DNA of 64,000 nucleotides, taken from Peribacillus muralis. Its GTDB lineage: Bacteria > Bacillota > Bacilli > Bacillales > DSM-1321. The notes beneath the pieces are model-generated. The model worked only from the letters and a program-made list of their open reading frames with translations. It had not been told where the DNA came from and did not search any database. Shown here in pieces: positions 44,716 to 54,148 of the stretch. The stretch is taken from the NCBI RefSeq assembly GCF_001645685.2, contig NZ_CP017080.1, positions 2,284,001 through 2,348,000 on the forward strand, given 5' to 3'. The position numbers and the translations under genes were made by a program. How positions within the stretch are numbered: position 1 is the first letter of the stretch; every line of letters starts with the position of its first letter.

Positions 44716-45948
44716 ATGAAAAAACAAAAGGTATTAATTAATGGAGATAGGCTGAGTCATTCACTTGAAAGGTTTGCCGATTTCGGACGCACAACCAACA
44801 ACGGAGTTACACGTTTATCTCTTTCGGATGAGGATCGGCAAGTCCGTGATTATTTTTGCTCATGCTGCAAGGAATTGGGGATGACCATTCAAGTAGATGA
44901 TATGGGGAATATTTACGCTACCTTGGCAGGCCTTGAAAACAGACCGCCTATTGTGATGGGATCACATATGGATACCGTTAAAAAAGGCGGGCGGTTTGAT
45001 GGGATCCTGGGCGTAGCTGCAGGCCTGGAGGTTGTTCGGACTTTGGTGGAGAATGGTATCCAGCCTAAAATCCCGATAATGATCGTCAACTTCACAAATG
45101 AAGAAGGAGCCCGGTTCGAACCCTCCATGATGTCATCGGGCGTTCTTTCAGGTAAATTCGAAAAGTCGCTGATGCTGCAAAAGGTGGATAGTGAAGGAAC
45201 TACCTTCGAGAGCGCTTTGCATGCAATTGGTTATGCAGGGGATGAAGCGGTTCGTTTAAAGGAAGCGACTGCATTTTTAGAGTTGCATATAGAACAGGGC
45301 CCCATCCTTGAGCGGGAATCTTTAAAAATTGGAGTCGTGGAATGTGTCCTGGGGATGGTGTGCTATGAGATAGAAGTCATAGGGGAGTCCGATCATGCCG
45401 GAACCACACCGATGGATATGAGAAAAGATGCTTTCTTCACTGCCAATAGCTTGATCATGGAGGCTAGGCAAAAGTTAGCGAGGCTTCATGACGAGCTGGT
45501 ATTCACGATGGGAAGGGTCAATGTATTCCCTAATATCCATACGGTCATTCCGAATAAAGTGGTGTTTTCATTGGAAGCGAGGCATAAGGATTCGAAAGTC
45601 ATCAAACAGGTTGAGGAAATCATTGCAGGTTTTGCCACAAATGGCTCGGAAAGTGACTGCGACATCCAGGTGAAGAAATTATGGGACAGGAATACGGTTT
45701 GGTTCGACGAATCAATATGTGATTTGCTGGAACAATCGACCCTTTCATTAGGTATGCCCTATAAAAGGATGGTTAGCGGAGCCGGACATGATGCACAGTT
45801 TATAGCTAGTTATATCCCGACAGCCATGGTTTTCGTTCCAAGTATCAATGGAAAAAGTCATTGTGAAGAAGAGCTTACTGCTTGGGAGGATTGTGAAAAA
45901 GGAGTCAATGTCCTTTTGGAAACGGTCCTTAAGCTTCAAGCCAGATAA
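44716..45948 (+). CDS. M20-family N-carbamoyl-L-amino acid / ureido amidohydrolase
   Basis: A 410-residue enzyme of the AmaB/HyuC/AllC group. Zinc ligands are visible in VMGSHMDTVKKGGRFDG (His, Asp), NEEGARF (Glu pair), LHIEQGP and the C-terminal SGAGHDAQFIA. Relatives remove the carbamoyl group from N-carbamoyl amino acids, ureidoglycolate-like compounds or allantoate. It directly follows the amidohydrolase and precedes the transporter pair, so it probably carries out the second hydrolysis. ATG 44716 follows AGGGGGATA. Confidence 0.85.
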   Translation: MKKQKVLINGDRLSHSLERFADFGRTTNNGVTRLSLSDEDRQVRDYFCSCCKELGMTIQVDDMGNIYATLAGLENRPPIVMGSHMDTVKKGGRFDGILGVAAGLEVVRTLVENGIQPKIPIMIVNFTNEEGARFEPSMMSSGVLSGKFEKSLMLQKVDSEGTTFESALHAIGYAGDEAVRLKEATAFLELHIEQGPILERESLKIGVVECVLGMVCYEIEVIGESDHAGTTPMDMRKDAFFTANSLIMEARQKLARLHDELVFTMGRVNVFPNIHTVIPNKVVFSLEARHKDSKVIKQVEEIIAGFATNGSESDCDIQVKKLWDRNTVWFDESICDLLEQSTLSLGMPYKRMVSGAGHDAQFIASYIPTAMVFVPSINGKSHCEEELTAWEDCEKGVNVLLETVLKLQAR

Positions 45949-46071
45949 GATGGTGGCTCAAACTAAAGACTTTGACTGACATTAATGCTTGCCTGCCATC
46001 AGTTTTTGGTAATCGCCTATGCTGATGGCGGTTCATCCATGGCAGAAAACGAATTACAGGGAGGGTACGAT

Positions 46072-46272
46072 TTGAATGCTATCAAACTATTGCTTTTTGT
46101 TCCTTTTATAGGATTCCTAGGATTATTGCCCTTTGCAAATAAAGTGGAGCCATACATATTGGGAATGCCTTTCTTGTTATTTTGGGTCGCATTTTGGATG
46201 GTCATGGCATCAGTGATTTTAATGATTGTCTATAAATTCGATCCCGATAATGAAGGGAGTGACCTCGATTGA
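46072..46272 (+). CDS. DUF3311 small membrane protein
   Basis: 66 residues from TTG 46072, 5 bp after GGGAGGG; the frame is open from 45985 but the extra N-terminus is implausible. Two membrane helices (IKLLLFVPFIGFLGLLPF and MPFLLFWVAFWMVMASVILMIVYKFDP). DUF3311 proteins accompany SSS-family symporters and overlap them, as here (4 bp), and probably act as accessory subunits. Confidence 0.85.
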   Translation: MNAIKLLLFVPFIGFLGLLPFANKVEPYILGMPFLLFWVAFWMVMASVILMIVYKFDPDNEGSDLD

Positions 46273-47753
46273 ACATATCGTTACTCATCATTTCCATCTT
46301 CTTGTTTTTAGCTCTATATTTGGGGATCAAGGCTAGAAAAGGGAAGGATATGGATATGGAGCAATTTGCCGTGGGAGGCAGGGGCTTTGGAACCTTCTTC
46401 ATTTTTTTGTTGATAGCAGGTGAAATTTATACAACCTTCACATTCCTGGGCGGAAGCGGGTGGGCTTACTCCAAAGGGGCTGCGGCTTATTATGTACCTG
46501 CCTATATCTTCTTGGCCTACGTCCTCTCATATTGGCTCGTCCCTAAAATCTGGAGATATTCAAAACAACATTCAATCATCTCCCAGCCTGAGTATTTTGC
46601 CTCTAAATTCCAAAGCCGGTCAATGGGGATGATCGTGGCGGTACTGGGGAGCATAGCACTCGTCCCGTATATTGTCATTCAGCTTAAAGGGTTAGGCATC
46701 ATTGTTTCAGAAGCTTCTTATGGAGCCATCACCCCGGTTGCGGCCAGTGTGATCGGCGCCATCGTTGTAACGACATATGTCATGATTTCAGGCATTCATG
46801 GCTCAGCATGGACCGCTATCCTTAAAGATTTCATGATTTTGGTGGTCGTGATTTTTTTAGGGATTTACATTCCTTTTCATTACTTCGGAGGCATTCAGCC
46901 CATGTTCGAGTCGGTACAGTCCGCTAAACCGGATATGTTGGTGTTGGCAGATCAAGGTTTGAGTCAATCCTGGTTTGTGTCTACCGTTTTGCTGAATGCA
47001 CTTGGATTTTATCTTTTGCCTCAAACCTTCATGGTCGTTTTATCATCGAATGGAGAGCGAACACTTAGGAAAAATGCCATCGCTTTACCACTTTATACAC
47101 TATTGCTGCTTTTCGTCTTTTTCATTGGTTTTGCCGCCATCATGGAAATCCCTGGACTGCAGGGTGCCGACGGAGACCTTTCCCTGTTAAGATTGGCGAT
47201 TCAAACCTTCGATCCATGGGTGATAGGGCTGATTGGAGCAGCAGGATTATTGACAGCACTTGTCCCAGCCTCAGTCATGCTAATGGCTGCCTCGGTTGGT
47301 CTGACAAATGGTTTTTTCAAAGTGCTGGTCCCTGCTGCATCTGAAAAGCAGCAATTAGTTGTCTCAAGAATGATCATCATAGCTATCTCGATCATTGCTT
47401 TAATTGTAACGATTACAGGCGGTGAAGCGCTCGCCATCCTGAATATCATGTCATATAGCCTCATAACCCAGCTAGCACCTGCCTTGTTTTGCAGTTTACC
47501 AAAAAACAATATCATCAATAAATATGGAGCGATGGCAGGGATACTGTCAGGTGTATTGATCGTATTGTATGCGACGATTGACGATGTGAAGGTTGCGACC
47601 TTCTTGCCTGATGTCCCACACGTAATCAATGATATTAGTACAGGTGTCATAGCCTTATTCATTAATATGATAATAACGATCATCGTAAGTTCATCGACTA
47701 AGCAAATCAATATAAAAGAGACGGAAATGAACAATTTGAATAAGATTTCCTGA
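46269..47753 (+). CDS. Sodium:solute symporter (SSS family)
   Basis: A 494-residue carrier with about thirteen helices, starting at TTG 46269 inside the DUF3311 stop. Family features are the N-terminal AVGGRGFGTFFIFLLIAGE, FTFLGGSGWAYSKGAAAYYV, and the long helical core with GLTNGFFKVLVP. It should import the cluster's substrate with Na+. Its place after two hydrolases argues for uptake of a ureido or amide compound, though this is inference from context. Confidence 0.88.
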   Translation: MNISLLIISIFLFLALYLGIKARKGKDMDMEQFAVGGRGFGTFFIFLLIAGEIYTTFTFLGGSGWAYSKGAAAYYVPAYIFLAYVLSYWLVPKIWRYSKQHSIISQPEYFASKFQSRSMGMIVAVLGSIALVPYIVIQLKGLGIIVSEASYGAITPVAASVIGAIVVTTYVMISGIHGSAWTAILKDFMILVVVIFLGIYIPFHYFGGIQPMFESVQSAKPDMLVLADQGLSQSWFVSTVLLNALGFYLLPQTFMVVLSSNGERTLRKNAIALPLYTLLLLFVFFIGFAAIMEIPGLQGADGDLSLLRLAIQTFDPWVIGLIGAAGLLTALVPASVMLMAASVGLTNGFFKVLVPAASEKQQLVVSRMIIIAISIIALIVTITGGEALAILNIMSYSLITQLAPALFCSLPKNNIINKYGAMAGILSGVLIVLYATIDDVKVATFLPDVPHVINDISTGVIALFINMIITIIVSSSTKQINIKETEMNNLNKIS

Positions 47754-47801
47754 TTGCAGTGCGTCCATATATGCTGACGGGGAATAGGAGGTGCTTCTGC
47801 C

Positions 47802-48545
47802 TTGTACGGCTCAAAAGTCACAATTATTGAAGAAAGTGGTGAATGGGTAAAGGTAGCTGTTGCCAATCAGCCCACACCCCGTAATGAGGCAGGATATCCA
47901 GGGTGGATGCCCAAAAAACAATTAAAGCTGGGGAGAACATTCGAGAAGCAGTATAATCGAGGACTTGCCCTAGTAAAAGCCCCAAAGGCTTGGTTATACA
48001 AAGATTCGAAGCATCATTCGAAATTCATGCAAGTCAGCTTCGATACCCGCCTTCCGCTTTTACAAGTGAAAAAGGATAAAGTAAAGGTGATGACACCAGG
48101 CGATGGAGTGAAATGGATGAACAAGAAAGACGTTTCCATCCATAAAGGTGAAAGTCAAATACCCTACCCTACAGGTGAGGACATCGTACAATCCGGTAAG
48201 GAATTTTTAGGACTACCTTATCTCTGGGCCGGTATGTCGGGGTTTGGCTTTGATTGCTCGGGCTTTACCTATTCGATGTATCATGCCAATGGAATTACGA
48301 TTCCAAGGGATTCTTCCATTCAAGCGCAATTTGGAAGGAAGGTAGAACGGGATAACCTCCAACCAGGTGACTTACTATTTTTTGCCTATGATAATGGGAA
48401 AGGGAAGGTCCACCATGTTGGAATGTATATTGGCTTCGGGAAAATGATCCACTCGCCGAACACCTCTACACATGTAAGGATAGATGAGATAAAAACATCA
48501 GGATACGGTGAGGAATATGCCGGGGCAAGGAGATATATTGATTGA
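47802..48545 (+). CDS. NlpC/P60 cell-wall peptidase (YkfC-like) lacking a signal peptide
   Basis: A 247-residue protein from TTG 47802, 8 bp after AGGAGGTG. SH3b-like segments fill residues 1-125 (VTIIEESGEWVKVAV, GYPGWMPKKQL), then the NlpC/P60 catalytic domain with DCSGF (Cys), DLLFF, KVHHVGMYIG (His) and IHSPNTSTHV. YkfC-type enzymes cut gamma-D-Glu-diamino acid bonds in wall peptides. Full-length relatives carry an exported N-terminus and a complete first SH3 domain; both are missing here, with an in-frame TGA at 47785-47787. So it is either cytosolic or a truncated remnant with a fortuitous ribosome site. Confidence 0.75.
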   Translation: MYGSKVTIIEESGEWVKVAVANQPTPRNEAGYPGWMPKKQLKLGRTFEKQYNRGLALVKAPKAWLYKDSKHHSKFMQVSFDTRLPLLQVKKDKVKVMTPGDGVKWMNKKDVSIHKGESQIPYPTGEDIVQSGKEFLGLPYLWAGMSGFGFDCSGFTYSMYHANGITIPRDSSIQAQFGRKVERDNLQPGDLLFFAYDNGKGKVHHVGMYIGFGKMIHSPNTSTHVRIDEIKTSGYGEEYAGARRYID

Positions 48546-48551
48546 ATTTCA

Positions 48552-48586
48552 AAAAAACCTGAGAGCACGGTGCCTCAGGTTTTTTA
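48552..48586 (+). terminator. Terminator after the NlpC/P60 gene
   Basis: AAAACCTGAG and CTCAGGTTTT pair around AGCACGGTGC, followed by a T-run. Confidence 0.85.
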
Positions 48587-48981
48587 TAGGTGAACAAGGT
48601 TTCAGATAACTCACTGACGGATGATAAGACCCTTGACCTTCCATTTCTTTATCTTCCCCGATACATTGAAAAACCGATTCTTTTCTTCATGTCTCATCCT
48701 CAACATCTGTTTTCACACGTTTTAGATATTTTGATATACTTTTTATTATGGTAATTATGATTCAATTTATTGTGATGTGAGAAGCATTGATACGAGTCTT
48801 CTAAATTACTAGATTCATGTACTACAGTTGTTCATATTAGAAAAACTATCTCTTATTGAAGATGAAAAACTTGGACTTCTGCATGATTTTTTGGTGCGGC
48901 ACATTGTTGCTTTCTTTATAGGAAGTTCTACTGAAATAATCTTTTTCCTATTTTTTAGTAAAATCGTAACGTAATGAATTT
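48587..48981. other. Gene-free gap
   Basis: AT-rich; no gene or structured element supported. Confidence 0.35.
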
Positions 48982-49356
48982 CTACTTGGTCGTTTCGAAA
49001 AGACGTTCTAAATCCTTATCCATAATGAAGACTTCAATTCTTTCACCTGTCTTTGTGCTTATGTCACTATGAGATGAAAGAACCTTACATCCTGTATGGT
49101 CTTCAACAATTTTTTCGTAATCCTTTGTGTACATTTCACGAAGAAGTGAACGCATTTTCTTAACAAGTTTTTTGCCGGAATTGTGATTTACAAGGTGTTT
49201 TTCCTCTACAGTCAAAACGCCCTTGAAACGGGTTATCAACATATCGTTTATAATATACGTTTTAGTTTCCTGAGGCCCTCTTCCTATCAATTCGCGTTGG
49301 AATTTAATGAATGCTTCACTTATTTCCGCTTCAAGTCTTTTTTTGGTATTTATCAT
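48982..49356 (-). CDS. DUF2294 family protein
   Basis: A 124-residue soluble protein behind GGAGGCATT. The segments EISEAFIKFQRELIGRGPQE, GVLTVEEKHLV and VREMY-like LREMYTKDYEKIVEDHTGCKV are those of DUF2294, a small family found in Firmicutes with unknown function. It is divergent from the kdp leader. TTTATCATAATGCC is repeated 40 bp apart at its start (49349 and 49389). Confidence 0.75.
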   Translation of the reverse strand: MINTKKRLEAEISEAFIKFQRELIGRGPQETKTYIINDMLITRFKGVLTVEEKHLVNHNSGKKLVKKMRSLLREMYTKDYEKIVEDHTGCKVLSSHSDISTKTGERIEVFIMDKDLERLFETTK

Positions 49357-49552
49357 AATGCCTCCAATTATATGACCAATTTATGGGGTTTATCATAATG
49401 CCATGTTTGAGTTTTTGTCAATAATAGAATGTAAAACTTTTTAAAAAAGCGAAATAGTGAGTAATTTAAAGAAATAAAGCTATTTTCTACTTAAATTGGT
49501 TAAATATGGCCTGAAATGAACGGATATGTAAGTATTTCGAGAATTATATGAG

Positions 49553-49582
49553 TTTACAAACCTTTGATGAGGGGCGTACAAT
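49553..49582 (+). promoter_or_regulatory. Promoter of the kdp leader
   Basis: TTTACA (49553-49558), 18-bp spacer, TACAAT (49577-49582), just before the riboswitch. Confidence 0.6.
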
Positions 49583-49589
49583 AACGTCA

Positions 49590-49775
49590 AGAAATACAAT
49601 TTGATATCGGCCAAATCTCAAGTGATTGAGAACGGAGGACCCACTATTTTGGGGGTTAATTCTGCATTTGCAGAAGGGATGAGATACTCTTTCGCCATCC
49701 TACCCGTCAGCTAACTTCGTCGGCTAAAGCGAAGGAGGTCATAAGACCACCTTGATTTCGGGAGGCTTTTTTGTT
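49590..49775 (+). ncRNA. ydaO/yuaA-type c-di-AMP riboswitch
   Basis: Conserved blocks appear in order: GAGAACGGAGGACCCACTAT, GGGGGTTAATTC, GAAGGGATGAGA, CATCCTACCCGTCAGCTAAC and TTCGTCGGCTAAAGCGAAGG. This is the ydaO class, which turns expression off when c-di-AMP binds and often precedes potassium uptake genes. Its 3' end runs into GGAGGTCATAAGACCACCTT and a TTTTTT, a likely expression platform terminator. The kdp genes begin about 410 bp further on. Confidence 0.9.
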
Positions 49776-50184
49776 GTGTCAAAGCAAATTGGCAACCTGA
49801 CATTTCCGTAGGTCTTTTTATTGTGCCTATATTTGAAAAGGTTTCATGGAAGGCGGATCGCAAAGTAAGTGCTATGGCTTGCTGGGCGTTAAGTAGACCA
49901 ATGATTACTTTTTCTCCATCTAAATGTTTGCGTCTGCATATCATTCTTTTTTTTAGCGTCAAAGAACTTGATGCATAGGAAAAAGTTTGGTTTGTGAAGT
50001 GCTGCAACATATGGAGGAAAGTAACCATTGGTCTATTTTTTTATGCTTTTAACCAAGAAAGAACAAGGCAAGGTGTGTTAAGCCAAACGACAATGAACGT
50101 AGTCATGGAATCAAGGATTACCGTTGACTGAAGGAGGTGGTCGAGGAAAGAAACAAAACAAAAGCTGGGAAGGGAGTGAAGCGA
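49776..50184. other. Long leader between riboswitch and kdp genes
   Basis: No supported gene. The length between the riboswitch and the first small frame is unusual; no second riboswitch is recognised. Confidence 0.4.
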
Positions 50185-50283
50185 ATGGATGTAATAGCGA
50201 TTTTCCTAATGGGGATACCGTTCATTCTCTTTTTAGGATTCATTCATTTTTGTAATCATGTCATAGCAAACGAGGGAGAGTAG
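50185..50283 (+). CDS. 32-residue membrane peptide at the head of the kdp operon
   Basis: ATG 50185 follows AAGGGAGTGAAGCG. The peptide is one hydrophobic helix (VIAIFLMGIPFILFLGFIHF) with a short charged end, and stops 4 bp before kdpF. Small one-helix peptides at this position are seen ahead of kdpF in other Gram-positive operons, so it is probably real. Its role is unknown; it may be a Kdp accessory. Confidence 0.6.
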   Translation: MDVIAIFLMGIPFILFLGFIHFCNHVIANEGE

Positions 50284-50287
50284 CGAA

Positions 50288-50362
50288 ATGTTGTTAATGA
50301 TCATCGTCGGAGGCGTTACGCTGTATTTAATACACGCTTTAATATATCCCGAAAAATACTAA
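50288..50362 (+). CDS. kdpF: Kdp complex small subunit KdpF
   Basis: A 24-residue single-helix peptide (MLLMIIVGGVTLYLIHALIY-PEKY) of normal KdpF length and place, directly before kdpA. KdpF stabilises the KdpFABC potassium pump at the KdpA lipid interface. Confidence 0.8.
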   Translation: MLLMIIVGGVTLYLIHALIYPEKY

Positions 50363-50386
50363 TGGGGACCATCGGAGGAATATCAA

Positions 50387-52060
50387 ATGGATCTATTACA
50401 AATATTTGTGGTACTGGCAGTTGCAGTGATATTAGCCGTGCCATTGGCAAAGTATTTAACGAGTGTTTATTCCCTTGAAATAACGAAACAAGATTATCTT
50501 TTTGGAAAGATGGAAAAACCCATCTTCAAGCTTTCCGGCATAAAGGAAACTCCAATGAAATGGAAGCAGTATGCAAAGGCTCTGTTAATGAGTAATTTAG
50601 TGATGTTCTTCCTCTCTTACTTGATCCTTCGTTTCCAAGGGGATTTACCAGGAAACCCCAGTAATGTAGATGGCATGGATCCATTGCTTGCATTCAATAC
50701 CGCTGCAAGTTTTCTTACGAATACCAATTTACAGCACTATAGCGGGGAATCGGGGCTGTCATATTTATCTCAAATGGCAGTCATCATATTCTTGATGTTC
50801 ACCACCCCTGCTACAGGTCTTTCAATATGTATGGCCTTCTTTAGAGGGGTGACTGGTCAGAGGAGTTTAGGAAACTTCTATGTGGATTTAATCCGTACGA
50901 TTACCCGGGTGCTGCTGCCCTTGTCGATCTTGGTTGGTTTGATCCTTGTGTCTCAAGGGGTACCGCAAACATTCGGCCCCACTGCAGTAGCTGAAACATT
51001 AGAAGGTGCGACTCAACATATTGCACGGGGACCTGTAGCGGCGCTGGAATCTATTAAGCACATAGGTACGAACGGAGGAGGGTTCTTTGGAGTTAACTCG
51101 GCACATCCATTTGAAAATCCTAATGGCTTTACGAATGTGTTGGAAATATTATCTATGTTTCTTATACCTGCGGCCCTTCCGTTGACGTTTGGATATATGG
51201 CAGGAAATAAGAAGCAAGGCTGGCTCTTATTTTCTGCGATGGGACTCATGCTGCTTCTATTCTTGGGTATGACTTATGTTAATGAAAAAAATGGTAATCC
51301 AGCTTTGGAGCACATAGGCCTTTCCCAAGAATATGGGAGTATGGAGGGGAAGGAGGTTCGTTTCGGCGTGGCTCAGAGTGCATTATTCACCACCATCACT
51401 ACAGCTGCCACAACAGGGTCCGTCAATAATATGCACGATACCTTAACTCCTCTTGGAAGTATAGCTCCACTGGCGATGATGATGTTGAATTGTGTATTTG
51501 GCGGAGATGGTGTGGGGACAATCAATATTCTCATGTATTCAATAATGGCTGTATTTCTTGCCGGTCTTATGGTGGGACGTACACCTGAGTTTTTTGGGAG
51601 GAAGATCGAAGGGCCGGAAATGAAATTAATAGCTTTAACCATTCTTCTGCACCCATTGATCATATTAATTCCATCTGCCATCGCTTTAGCGACGCAAATG
51701 GGATCGGCGGCTATTTCAAATCCTGGTTTTCATGGAATTTCCCAAGTGGTTTATGAATTTACCTCTTCCGCTGCAAATAATGGTTCAGGTTTTGAAGGAT
51801 TAGGCGACAATACACCTTTTTGGAATATTTCCACTGGTTTGGTAATGTTGTTCGGACGTTATTTTTCCATGTTCGCCATGATTGCCGTTGCAGGGTCCTT
51901 GTGGGTAAAGAAGCCTGTTCCTGAGAGTATCGGAACTTTCAAAACGGATAATGGTATCTTCCTTATCATTCTTTTAGTAACGGTATTAATTATTGGAGCT
52001 TTGACTTTCTTTCCAGTAATGGCACTCGGGCCAATTGCTGAATGGCTTACGATTAGATAA
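50387..52060 (+). CDS. kdpA: K+-transporting ATPase subunit A
   Basis: 557 residues, the usual KdpA length, with about ten membrane helices. The four selectivity-filter-type loops are visible: NTAASFLTNTNLQHYSGE, SIKHIGTNGGGFFGVNSAHPFENPNGFTN, TTAATTGSVNNMHDTLTP and SSAANNNGSGF-like AANNGSGFEGLGD. This subunit binds and passes K+ to KdpB. ATG 50387 lies behind GGAGG and 24 bp after kdpF. Confidence 0.96.
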   Translation: MDLLQIFVVLAVAVILAVPLAKYLTSVYSLEITKQDYLFGKMEKPIFKLSGIKETPMKWKQYAKALLMSNLVMFFLSYLILRFQGDLPGNPSNVDGMDPLLAFNTAASFLTNTNLQHYSGESGLSYLSQMAVIIFLMFTTPATGLSICMAFFRGVTGQRSLGNFYVDLIRTITRVLLPLSILVGLILVSQGVPQTFGPTAVAETLEGATQHIARGPVAALESIKHIGTNGGGFFGVNSAHPFENPNGFTNVLEILSMFLIPAALPLTFGYMAGNKKQGWLLFSAMGLMLLLFLGMTYVNEKNGNPALEHIGLSQEYGSMEGKEVRFGVAQSALFTTITTAATTGSVNNMHDTLTPLGSIAPLAMMMLNCVFGGDGVGTINILMYSIMAVFLAGLMVGRTPEFFGRKIEGPEMKLIALTILLHPLIILIPSAIALATQMGSAAISNPGFHGISQVVYEFTSSAANNGSGFEGLGDNTPFWNISTGLVMLFGRYFSMFAMIAVAGSLWVKKPVPESIGTFKTDNGIFLIILLVTVLIIGALTFFPVMALGPIAEWLTIR

Positions 52061-52082
52061 ATGTTGAAAAGGGGCCTTCCAA

Positions 52083-54122
52083 ATGAGTAAAGAGCGAATA
52101 GCAAATGTAAATAAGAACATTGTTTATGAGGCAGGTAAAGATGCATTCAAAAAATTGAATCCAAAAGTCATGGCTCGCAATCCAGTGATGTTTGTTGTTG
52201 AAGTGGGATTTTTCATCACCTTAATTCTGTCCATATACCCTGGGGTATTTGGTGAATCTGCTAACAGGGAGTATAACATTGCCGTAACCATCATTTTATT
52301 CGCAACGATCATTTTCGCTAATTTTGCAGAAGCTCTTGCTGAGGGACGCGGAAAAGCACAAGCTAATAGCCTCAAAAAGACAAAACAGGATACAAAAGCA
52401 AAGTTGATCCAGAAAGATGGTTCCATAAAAATCGTCGATTCCTTTCAATTACGTAAAGGCGATATCGTATTAGTGGAGGCGAACGATTTAATCCCAACAG
52501 ATGGGGAAATCATCGAAGGGGTGGCTGCCATAGATGAATCGGCAATCACAGGTGAATCAGCTTCCGTAATAAAAGAATCTGGCGGAGATTTCAGTTCTGT
52601 AACAGGTGGAACAAAAGTGATTAGTGATTTTATCAAAATTAAAGTCAGTGCAGATCCTGGGGAATCCTTTCTTGATCGAATGATCCATTTGGTTGAAGGA
52701 GCAAAAAGACAAAAAACACCGAATGAAATCGCACTGGGTACACTTCTGGTCAGCTTGACGATTATCTTTTTGCTTGTATGTACGACACTTGTTCCAATTG
52801 CTTCATATGTAGACGTTACCTTGCCCACCGCTACAATGGTAGCTTTACTGGTTTGCTTGATCCCGACAACGATAGGAGGCTTGCTTTCAGCGATAGGAAT
52901 TGCGGGGATGGATAGGGTAACCCAATTTAATGTCATTGCGAAGTCGGGAAAATCGGTGGAAGCCGCTGGTGACATCAATACGATCATCCTTGATAAAACG
53001 GGAACGATAACACATGGTAACCGCATGGCCTCAGACTTAATACCAGCGAGCGGTATAAGTCAGGAGGAGCTTACCCAATGTGCCGTATACGCATCTTTAT
53101 ATGATGATACCCCTGAGGGTCGTTCCGTTGTGGAATTCGCAAGAAAAATCGGGGTGCCTGAAAATGCGCTGAATAAGGCCGGTTCGGTAGGGATTGAATT
53201 TTCAGCTGAAACGAGAATGAGCGGAACTGATTTTTCTGATGGGAAAAGACTTCGGAAAGGTGCAGTTGATACGATCATGAAATATATAGAACATCAAGGG
53301 GGAAGGGTTCCAGCCGGTTTAAAAGATGCATGTGATGAAGTGGCTAAAAAGGGAGGCACTCCACTGGTTGTCACAGAGGGAAACCGCATACTTGGAACAA
53401 TCCATTTGAAAGATACAGTGAAACCAGGCATGAAGGAACGTTTTGAGGAATTAAGGAAAATGGGGATCAAAAGCATCATGTGCACGGGGGATAACCCCCT
53501 AACCGCTGCAACCATAGCGAAAGAAGCAGGTGTCGATGATTTCATCGCAGAGGCTAAGCCGGAGGATAAAATCTCCGTCATCAAGCGGGAGCAAGCGGAA
53601 GGCAAGCTGGTTGCGATGACTGGAGATGGTACAAACGATGCTCCTGCTTTGGCACAGGCAGATGTTGGGCTGGCGATGAATACAGGAACGAACGCGGCCA
53701 AGGAAGCTGCTAATATGGTGGATTTGGATTCAGATCCCACAAAGATCATTGAGGTGGTATCGATTGGGAAACAGTTGCTCATGACCCGAGGGGCGTTGAC
53801 AACCTTTAGCATCGCGAATGATGTAGCTAAATATTTCGCGATCATTCCCGCCATGTTCATGTTGGCGATCCCTCAAATGAAAGCCTTGAACATCATGGGT
53901 TTGGCAACGCCACAAAGTGCCATATTATCAGCTTTACTATTTAACGCAATTATCATTCCATTGCTAATACCATTGGCAATGAAAGGCGTTAAATATGTTC
54001 CCATGAGCGCTTCAAGATTGCTGAAGAGGAATTTGGCCCTTTATGGAGTGGGGGGAGTGTTCGTTCCTTTCATTGGAATAAAAGTGATTGATTTACTTCT
54101 TGTCGTGTTAAAAGTGGTTTGA
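52083..54122 (+). CDS. kdpB: K+-transporting ATPase subunit B (P-type ATPase)
   Basis: 679 residues. P-type ATPase motifs: ITGES in the actuator domain, [11 protein letters not shown] with the phosphorylated aspartate, [18 protein letters not shown] in the hinge, and seven membrane helices. It supplies energy for K+ uptake by KdpA. It is 22 bp after kdpA and 26 bp before kdpC. The sequence shows no missing motif. Confidence 0.96.
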   Translation: MSKERIANVNKNIVYEAGKDAFKKLNPKVMARNPVMFVVEVGFFITLILSIYPGVFGESANREYNIAVTIILFATIIFANFAEALAEGRGKAQANSLKKTKQDTKAKLIQKDGSIKIVDSFQLRKGDIVLVEANDLIPTDGEIIEGVAAIDESAITGESASVIKESGGDFSSVTGGTKVISDFIKIKVSADPGESFLDRMIHLVEGAKRQKTPNEIALGTLLVSLTIIFLLVCTTLVPIASYVDVTLPTATMVALLVCLIPTTIGGLLSAIGIAGMDRVTQFNVIAKSGKSVEAAGDINTIILDKTGTITHGNRMASDLIPASGISQEELTQCAVYASLYDDTPEGRSVVEFARKIGVPENALNKAGSVGIEFSAETRMSGTDFSDGKRLRKGAVDTIMKYIEHQGGRVPAGLKDACDEVAKKGGTPLVVTEGNRILGTIHLKDTVKPGMKERFEELRKMGIKSIMCTGDNPLTAATIAKEAGVDDFIAEAKPEDKISVIKREQAEGKLVAMTGDGTNDAPALAQADVGLAMNTGTNAAKEAANMVDLDSDPTKIIEVVSIGKQLLMTRGALTTFSIANDVAKYFAIIPAMFMLAIPQMKALNIMGLATPQSAILSALLFNAIIIPLLIPLAMKGVKYVPMSASRLLKRNLALYGVGGVFVPFIGIKVIDLLLVVLKVV

Positions 54123-54148
54123 ACATATAAAGTAGGGGGCGTAAATCC

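Noticed and set aside
49349..49402. TTTATCATAATGCC repeated 40 bp apart at the DUF2294 start
   Set aside because: A single short duplication, probably local slippage; no evidence for function.
49711..50028. 105-codon minus-strand frame in the kdp leader
   Set aside because: It overlaps the riboswitch's end, lacks a ribosome site and shows no family pattern.
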